Positions 58,831 through 64,000 of a DNA stretch of 64,000 nt are shown piece after piece. Position 1 is the stretch's first letter. Every line of letters starts with the position of its first letter. The notes under the pieces are model-generated. The model had not been told where the DNA came from and made no database searches. It saw only the letters and a list, made by a program, of their open reading frames with translations. The position numbers and the translations under genes were made by a program. The stretch covers positions 124,001 to 188,000 of the forward strand of contig CALVEH010000002.1 in the NCBI GenBank assembly GCA_944326545.1, in the 5' to 3' direction. This stretch comes from Candidatus Gastranaerophilales bacterium. Lineage in GTDB: Bacteria; Cyanobacteriota; Vampirovibrionia; Gastranaerophilales; Gastranaerophilaceae.

Positions 58831-60915
58831 ATGGATTGCAATACGTTTGAAAAAGAAAAAAAAAGCTACCTTAAAAGGTTTTTGGCTTTTATTTTCAGCG
58901 TTAATTTTACAATTATTTTTGCATTTCTAATTAAGTATATAGCAGGCATCTTTTTCCATGATTGTGTCCCAGCAAACATAACAGAACATTTTAATCTGTA
59001 TGTGATGGATTTTCGACCAGAAAATGCAGAAAAAATGCAGTTTTTTGGATGTTTGATATTTTTCCCACTAATTTACATGCTTTTTATGAAAATACTTGAT
59101 AAAGCATTAGTTAATGTAAATAATAAACTATTTAATCTCATAGCCTTTTTAGAAATTACATTTCCTTTATTATTAACTGTATTTCTTTGTGTAAATATAG
59201 ATAATGATGCTTTGAATATTTTGTACCTTGGAATAAAAAGCCCTTTTTTATATTTGGCATGGGCAATAATATCACTTTTATTAATATACTTATATGAAAA
59301 AGCAAATAAAAAACTCAAGTACACAATAAACACAGGTATAGGACTAATCAGCGCAGCTGTATTTTACACAATTGCAAAGCTATACTACACCCCAACATAC
59401 GATTTTTCTGAAGCATCAATTATGCATTTTGCTTCATACTTTAGTCCTGTTTATAAAGTATATTCAGGACAGACAATAGGTGTTGATTTTACTAATTTGT
59501 ACGGATACTATCCATATTTTTACAATATCGTTTTCAAGATTTTCAACAATGCCTCAGTGCCATTTTTTAGCTTAATAAACAGCTTGCTAGTATGTTTATC
59601 AACGTTTTTTGTATTTATAACTATATTTTTAAATGTAAAAAATAAAGTTTTGGCTTTTAACTTTTTTCTCACATACGTTTATTTATACAACTTTGCTAAT
59701 ATTTTTTCGACACACACACTTTATTTTCTCCAATTCATGCCACATAGAATATTTTTCATAACTTTTATAATGGCATTTGCTTCTTTGTATACCAAAATAA
59801 AACAAGTTAATGTTCAAAATATAATGAATGTTATAGGATATCTAATATCTTTATTATCAATACTTTGGAATATAGAATCAGGATTAATTGTTCTGTTTGC
59901 TTGGACTCTATTTTTAATTTACAGACAAATTGAAGAAGATATTCAAAAAGGTACAAAAACACAAGTTAATAAGTTTTCTATCTATGTTGTTGCACCAATC
60001 ATTGTTATTTTAAGCTTTTTGGCAATTATAAAACTGATAACATTTGCCAAAAGTGGAGTATGGACAAATACAAACAGCAATTTTTACTATCAAACATTAT
60101 TTTACAAAGCCGGATATTATATGCTCCCGATGCCTCTTTTTAAACATCCGTGGCTGCTAGTTATATTAGCATACTTAATAGCATTGATAAGGCCAATAAA
60201 CTACCTATTTGACAACCAAAATAAAAAAGAACAAGATACTGCAATGTTTTTGTTATTATCTCTCTGTGGTTTAGGAATATTTGTATATTATCAAGGAAGA
60301 AGCTATATTCTTAATCTGGTTGGCGTCAGTTTTCCTGCTTTGATAATAACAGCATTGCTATGCAACACATTCATTAAAAATGCGTTTAATAACAATATTG
60401 AAAAAATTCATAGTTCAATCAATATAGCAAAAATCACGTTATTACTTTTGCCAGTACTGTACTTTTCAATATCTACAGTCAATTCGGTTTTTATAAAAAG
60501 TCCTGTTCCGTATTTTGACCTGCTAAAACAAAATGTTTCACAAAACGGATCATGCATAAATAATTATCTATTTATAAAAGAAAATACTTCTGATAACGAA
60601 AAAATTGATATACTTACAATAGATGCAGATACGTTATACTCCATGCTAAAAAGGAGCGATAACCTAAAATTTAACACTTATATTGATTGGTGTGATAAAG
60701 CACAATATCAAAAGGTATTTGATTACCTACAAAAATCTAATAATACTCTTGTAATTGACAGATATGTAGCTGATAATTTTAAAAAATACGAAAGAACAAA
60801 ATTTGAAAAATTGTTTAAAGAAAAAGGATACGTAATAACCGCTCAAAACAAAGATTTATATATTATTAAACAAAAAATGAACAAAAAAAGTTTTACATCG
60901 TTATATAAGATGTAA
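58831..60915 (+). CDS. Polytopic membrane protein with a C-terminal soluble domain (GT-C-like)
   Basis: A 694-residue protein with about 13 hydrophobic segments from residue 15 to 565 (for instance FLAFIFSVNFTIIFAFLIKY, LEITFPLLLTVFLCVN, FFSLINSLLVCLSTFFVFIT, LITFAKSG). A periplasmic-type loop and a C-terminal soluble part (about 570-694) contain TIDADTLYSMLKR. The size and layout resemble GT-C glycosyltransferases such as PMT/ArnT and oligosaccharyl transferases, though I see no clear DD or DE loop motif, so this is tentative. An upstream GTG frame (58801) lies in the terminator; the ATG at 58831 with GGGGAT is the better start. Confidence 0.7.
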   Translation: MDCNTFEKEKKSYLKRFLAFIFSVNFTIIFAFLIKYIAGIFFHDCVPANITEHFNLYVMDFRPENAEKMQFFGCLIFFPLIYMLFMKILDKALVNVNNKLFNLIAFLEITFPLLLTVFLCVNIDNDALNILYLGIKSPFLYLAWAIISLLLIYLYEKANKKLKYTINTGIGLISAAVFYTIAKLYYTPTYDFSEASIMHFASYFSPVYKVYSGQTIGVDFTNLYGYYPYFYNIVFKIFNNASVPFFSLINSLLVCLSTFFVFITIFLNVKNKVLAFNFFLTYVYLYNFANIFSTHTLYFLQFMPHRIFFITFIMAFASLYTKIKQVNVQNIMNVIGYLISLLSILWNIESGLIVLFAWTLFLIYRQIEEDIQKGTKTQVNKFSIYVVAPIIVILSFLAIIKLITFAKSGVWTNTNSNFYYQTLFYKAGYYMLPMPLFKHPWLLVILAYLIALIRPINYLFDNQNKKEQDTAMFLLLSLCGLGIFVYYQGRSYILNLVGVSFPALIITALLCNTFIKNAFNNNIEKIHSSINIAKITLLLLPVLYFSISTVNSVFIKSPVPYFDLLKQNVSQNGSCINNYLFIKENTSDNEKIDILTIDADTLYSMLKRSDNLKFNTYIDWCDKAQYQKVFDYLQKSNNTLVIDRYVADNFKKYERTKFEKLFKEKGYVITAQNKDLYIIKQKMNKKSFTSLYKM

Positions 60916-60928
60916 GGACAAAAAAGAT

Positions 60929-61288
60929 ATGAACGACGAAAAAAAAGAAAAAACATGTAACGGATACGAAGCAATGTACACATTCCTAAGCGAAGATGAT
61001 TTTAACAAACATCTCGAGGTATGTGAAGCTTGTGCAAAAGAACACGCAAGAATGCAAAGAGTTTCCGAACTAATACAAGAAGCTAAACCATATATAAAAG
61101 AAAAGCAAAAACAAAGCAGAATACTTAAAAGTGCAGCAGCCTTCTTTGTGGTAGCATTTGCAACATTAAGTATCCCTGTATATATGGCTGGAGCTAATAT
61201 GTATGATAACATGGTTGCCCAAAACACATTAACAGCCCAAGAACTTGGATTTCCTGTTGATGAGTACGGGTTGCTGTATGTGGAATAG
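60929..61288 (+). CDS. Anti-sigma factor-like protein with a zinc finger
   Basis: A 119-residue protein. The N-terminal zinc-binding anti-sigma motif HLEVCEACAKEH (HxxxCxxC) lies near residues 28-39, typical of ZAS-domain anti-sigma factors. One membrane segment lies at about 68-90 (AAAFFVVAFATLSIPVYMAG) and a short periplasmic tail follows. It is expected to hold the ECF sigma factor encoded 3 nt downstream at the inner membrane. The order anti-sigma then sigma is the reverse of the usual one. Confidence 0.85.
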   Translation: MNDEKKEKTCNGYEAMYTFLSEDDFNKHLEVCEACAKEHARMQRVSELIQEAKPYIKEKQKQSRILKSAAAFFVVAFATLSIPVYMAGANMYDNMVAQNTLTAQELGFPVDEYGLLYVE

Positions 61289-61291
61289 GTA

Positions 61292-61789
61292 ATGGATTTA
61301 AAAGATATAATAACAAACCACGGTAATACCGTGAGAAGCATAATAAAAAGAATAACAAACGAACAAAACGAAGACCTTGAACAAGAGGTTTATACAAAAA
61401 TATGGAAACACTCAGACAAATATGAAGAAAGAGGGGTCATACAGGCGTGGATAAAAACAATCAGTGCAAATTTATCCAAAGATTACCTAAAATCTTCACA
61501 AAAAAAATTATCCGACAATACAACAAATGACGAAACAGTAATGTCATTTGTACCAGATCAAAAAGAGAGTCCGGAATCTCTTTTAATCAGAAAAGAACGT
61601 CAAAAAGAAATTTCTGAAGCAATTAACAAATTAAAACCTAAATTTAAAGAAGTAATTATGCTTTATGAAATTGAAAACAAATCGTACGAAGAAATATCTC
61701 AAAAAATAAAATGTCCTATAGGAACGGTTAAATCTCGTTTATACAATGCAAAAAAAGAACTGGCAGTAATGCTTGAACACTTAATTTAG
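61292..61789 (+). CDS. ECF-type RNA polymerase sigma factor
   Basis: A 165-residue protein. Region 2 is near the N-terminus (NEQNEDLEQEVYTKIWKHSD, AWIKTISANLSKDYLK). Region 4 is at about 105-165 (LKPKFKEVIMLYEIENKSYE, EISQKIKCPIGTVKSRLYNA). There is no region 1.1 or 3, as expected for the ECF group. The start is 3 nt after the anti-sigma stop. It probably drives the periplasmic protein gene at 61804 and itself; no matching promoter can be proven from one copy. Confidence 0.93.
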   Translation: MDLKDIITNHGNTVRSIIKRITNEQNEDLEQEVYTKIWKHSDKYEERGVIQAWIKTISANLSKDYLKSSQKKLSDNTTNDETVMSFVPDQKESPESLLIRKERQKEISEAINKLKPKFKEVIMLYEIENKSYEEISQKIKCPIGTVKSRLYNAKKELAVMLEHLI

Positions 61790-61803
61790 AAAGGATATAC
61801 AAT

Positions 61804-62346
61804 ATGAAAAAATCATTAATCATTGCAGGTCTTGCTGCAAGTATTATGCTTACGTCTACAATCGCAAATGCAGCAACAACTCCTGCAAATACAGACAAAC
61901 AGCCAGCAGGCGTAGAAAAACAATTACCTAAAAAATGTGATAAAAAAATGAAACGTTCACCAATAGATGAAAGACTAAAACTTACTGATGAACAAAAACA
62001 ACAAGCTCATGAAATCAGAATGAAAGGTCATAAAGAAATGAAGCCTATATTTGATAAAATTAAGGCTAAAAAAGCAGAAATAAGACAAATTGCAGACAAT
62101 CCAAAACTTTCTGAAGACCAAAAAACTAAAAAAATAGATGCATTGGAAATAGAAATATTAAAACTTAAACAACAAGCAAGAAAAGTAAGAATCCAAAACG
62201 CAAAAGAATTTGAAGCTATTTTGACACCTGAACAAAAAGCTGAATTCAACAAAATGAAAGAAGAAGGCAGAAAAATGCACATGATGAAAAAGCGTAACGG
62301 TCATAAAAAACCTGCCAAATTCCCTCAACAAGCTCCTCAAAAATAA
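61804..62346 (+). CDS. Periplasmic LTXXQ-motif protein (Spy/CpxP/CnrX-like)
   Basis: A 180-residue protein. The signal peptide is residues 1-23 (KKSLIIAGLAASIMLTSTIA, cut after NA). The mature part has LKLTDEQKQQAHEIRMKGH and ILTPEQKAEFNKMKEEGRKM, two LT-x2-Q type motifs. The body is all helical, with a pattern of positive charges, and the tail has MHMMKKRNGH. It is like Spy and CpxP (chaperones, envelope-stress sensors) and CnrX (metal sensor). Two potential metal clusters are the H/M patch and a Cys. It lies 15 nt after the sigma factor and ends in its own terminator. Confidence 0.88.
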   Translation: MKKSLIIAGLAASIMLTSTIANAATTPANTDKQPAGVEKQLPKKCDKKMKRSPIDERLKLTDEQKQQAHEIRMKGHKEMKPIFDKIKAKKAEIRQIADNPKLSEDQKTKKIDALEIEILKLKQQARKVRIQNAKEFEAILTPEQKAEFNKMKEEGRKMHMMKKRNGHKKPAKFPQQAPQK

Positions 62347-62388
62347 AACATACAATACCCGAAAATAAACACTCATAATATTTTTCGA

Positions 62389-62425
62389 GCCTTCCTTATT
62401 GCAAAAAATAAAGAAGGCTTTTTTA
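62389..62425 (+). terminator. Terminator of the anti-sigma/sigma/LTXXQ cassette
   Basis: AGCCTTC-C-TTATT and AATAA-A-GAAGGCT form a stem with a six-base loop, followed by TTTTTT. Confidence 0.85.
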
Positions 62426-62497
62426 TAAAATTTTAATAAAATCACGTTGACATGGCTATTTTCAGCTAGATATAATTGTACTTGGAAGTGGAGGGAT

Positions 62498-63178
62498 ATG
62501 AGAATATTTAGAGTTCTTTTAATAACTCTTTTTATGCTATTTGCAACAGGTTCTGTTATTGCAAAAGATTTTAATGTGCCTGAAAACGTAAAAATACAGC
62601 AAGAAATAAACCAAACGGGTTTTAATCTTCTTAACTCCAGTAATTACCACAAAAGAATAACCTTTTATTTAGTACCTCAAAACAAAGTAAAAACTAAAAT
62701 CAATAAAAGAACTAATCGTATATACGTCTATAAAGGGACTCTGACATACATAGAAGATCCAAACGAACTTGCAGCGTTGCTAAGCTTGGACATAGCCAAA
62801 CTCATGGATTATAAAGCAGGATTTTTCAGACAATTTTCTATAAGTTTCTCACCACGTAAATACGAGATAAAAGCAGACAAAAAAGCTGTAGATTTAATGG
62901 CTAAAGCGGGTTATAACCCTGTTGCACTTATAAATCTTATGAATAAAACAGCAGAAGAACCTAACTGGTTTGAGCATAATATTATGCACCACAAGGGCAA
63001 AGAAAGAGCAACGTACATTTATCAATATATTTACGAAAAATATCCCGTTTATATAGCCAATAACACATATCTAAAAGAATATGAATACCAAAACTTCCTA
63101 AGAGTAACTCCAAAAGCAAGAAAAAAAGTGCGTTTTATACAACAAGAACGAATAAAAATACAAGATTCAGAGAAATAG
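62498..63178 (+). CDS. M48-like secreted protein lacking the HExxH zinc motif
   Basis: A 226-residue protein. The signal peptide is residues 1-22. The sequence follows M48 peptidases: NRIYVYKGTL, PNELAALLSLDIAKLMDYKAG, and the downstream helix KYEIKADKKAVDLMAKAGYN with the conserved E and D, then VALINLMNK. At the place of HExxH it has LDIAK: H and E are replaced by L97 and D98, and the second H by K101. It cannot hold zinc in the normal way and may be a pseudo-enzyme or chaperone. ATG at 62498 follows GGAGGGAT; the frame is open upstream. The next gene begins 2 nt after the stop. Confidence 0.8.
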   Translation: MRIFRVLLITLFMLFATGSVIAKDFNVPENVKIQQEINQTGFNLLNSSNYHKRITFYLVPQNKVKTKINKRTNRIYVYKGTLTYIEDPNELAALLSLDIAKLMDYKAGFFRQFSISFSPRKYEIKADKKAVDLMAKAGYNPVALINLMNKTAEEPNWFEHNIMHHKGKERATYIYQYIYEKYPVYIANNTYLKEYEYQNFLRVTPKARKKVRFIQQERIKIQDSEK

Positions 63179-63180
63179 AA

Positions 63181-64000
63181 ATGAAGATAATTAATAAAAT
63201 AATAAGCATATTTATTATTGCAATTTATGCAACAAACATAACAGGTCCGTTATGTTATGCTAAAGCACAGCCAACCAAAAAGACAGTACTCAAAGCTACA
63301 ATAAAAAAAGAAATTAAAAATGACCAACCCAAAACAAAATATGAGAGTGAAATCATAGAAGACGAGTTGGCAAAAGAAATAGAATCTCAGTCAGTACAAA
63401 AGATAAAATACAAAAAACTTGAAATAAAAGACGATGCAGTTGCAATTTTACCTGTGGACACAAAAGTACAAAAAAGAATATATAAAGAAGAAATTCTTGA
63501 TGACGAAAAAGTTGTAATTAGCAAATCAAATAAAAAATACAAACCTTCCGATTATGTAAAACAAGTAAAAACAGAAAACGGCTCCGAGGTTATTTTAAGA
63601 CCTGTAAAACGAATATCAACAAAAAGTAAAAGAATAAAAATAAAAAAAGATACAGGTGAAGAAGAATACAGAGTTCCATTCCCTTCAATAGGTGACAAAG
63701 TTGCGTTTAAAGTAGTTAAAGATGTCAAAAAAGACGGAAAAATAGTTATCCCCAAAGGGACAATTGTATATGCAAGTGTTGGAGAAGTTGCCCCAAGAGC
63801 AATGGGTGGAGCTCCTGCAGAAATGACTCTTGAAAATTTTGAAATGAAAGACAAAGACGGAAATATGATTTCTTTAGATGGAGAAATCGCAAGTAGCGGA
63901 TATTCCCTTTCCTTTTGGATTGGGCTCGCTGAACTTGCAACAACACCGTTTTTATTCGGCTTAGCAGTACCTTTACTAAGGGTATTGCCGGGAGGACAAG
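63181..64000 (+). CDS. Secreted basic protein, C-terminus outside the window
   Basis: The first 273 residues are readable. The signal peptide is residues 1-27 (IISIFIIAIYATNITGPLCYA). A Lys/Glu-rich linker (about 28-150) follows, then a domain with VPFPSIGDKVAFKVVKDV, KIVIPKGTIVYASVGEVAPR and APAEMTLENFEMKDKDGN, and a final hydrophobic segment (about 242-265). I do not recognise the family. The GTIVYASVGEVAPRAMGG part resembles beta-barrel-like domains of VirB10/TrbI or capsule-export proteins, with low confidence. It is probably co-transcribed with the M48-like gene, 2 nt upstream. Confidence 0.7.
   Translation, partial: MKIINKIISIFIIAIYATNITGPLCYAKAQPTKKTVLKATIKKEIKNDQPKTKYESEIIEDELAKEIESQSVQKIKYKKLEIKDDAVAILPVDTKVQKRIYKEEILDDEKVVISKSNKKYKPSDYVKQVKTENGSEVILRPVKRISTKSKRIKIKKDTGEEEYRVPFPSIGDKVAFKVVKDVKKDGKIVIPKGTIVYASVGEVAPRAMGGAPAEMTLENFEMKDKDGNMISLDGEIASSGYSLSFWIGLAELATTPFLFGLAVPLLRVLPGGQ

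Overview
The window looks like a chromosomal segment of a non-photosynthetic member of the Cyanobacteriota, most likely the class Vampirovibrionia (Melainabacteria), order Gastranaerophilales. The evidence is as follows. The DNA is strongly AT-rich. Two response regulators match the cyanobacterial RpaB and RpaA types over their whole length. The cell is a diderm: there are signal peptides, an autotransporter and a beta-barrel protein. The only central-metabolism genes are fermentative or anaerobe-like (oxygen-sensitive class I fumarase, alanine dehydrogenase, NAD/zinc dehydrogenases, glucan phosphorylase), and no photosynthesis genes appear. The taxonomic call is inference from sequence patterns, not from a search.

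Layout. 1-5.7 kb: glucan phosphorylase (partial), a PDZ protein, glyS, a SpoIID-like protein and HU. 5.7-9.2 kb: a large SF1 helicase fused to a predicted nuclease, behind a small palindrome. 9.2-14.7 kb: a leftward run thrS-tsaD-hypothetical-pyrF-ald. 14.7-24.6 kb: rpaB, an unusual radical SAM protein, fused class I fumarase, a cobalamin-type radical SAM protein, an AI-2E family permease, hisS, an outer-membrane protein and an M15 peptidase. 24.6-25.2 kb: a gene-free stretch with GC-rich 62/63-bp tandem repeats and AT-rich palindromes. 25.2-33.5 kb: rpsG and rpsL (with a structured leader), speD, rpaA, ctpA, obgE, yggT, an MTA phosphorylase and two paralogous pseudopilins.

33.7-42.3 kb: a glycolate-oxidase-type FeS subunit, two tandem zinc dehydrogenases, two tandem proteins of unknown family, a low-complexity repeat protein and pgi. 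42.4-53.1 kb: a signalling-rich stretch with a large coiled-coil protein, a GAF-GGDEF-HD-GYP protein with an altered HD motif, thymidine kinase, and a histidine kinase/receiver/degenerate PilB-like ATPase operon. 53.1-64 kb: a Pmp-like autotransporter, an HD-domain protein, a TPR protein, an intronless tRNA-Leu(UAA) with a duplicated 5' end, a polytopic membrane protein, an anti-sigma/ECF sigma/LTXXQ periplasmic protein cassette, and an M48-like protein that has lost its zinc motif.

Connections between genes. speD and the MTA phosphorylase are two ends of polyamine synthesis and MTA recycling. glgP and pgi belong to glycogen use. The pseudopilins and the PilB-like protein point to type IV pilus or pseudopilus biology. 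The GGDEF and HD proteins point to cyclic-di-GMP signalling. I see no transposase, prophage gene, CRISPR array or origin of replication. No single gene cluster here is clearly a new system. The best candidates for something undescribed are the histidine kinase-receiver-pseudo-PilB operon, the rpsL leader RNA, the helicase-nuclease fusion with its palindrome, and the pseudo-M48 protein.
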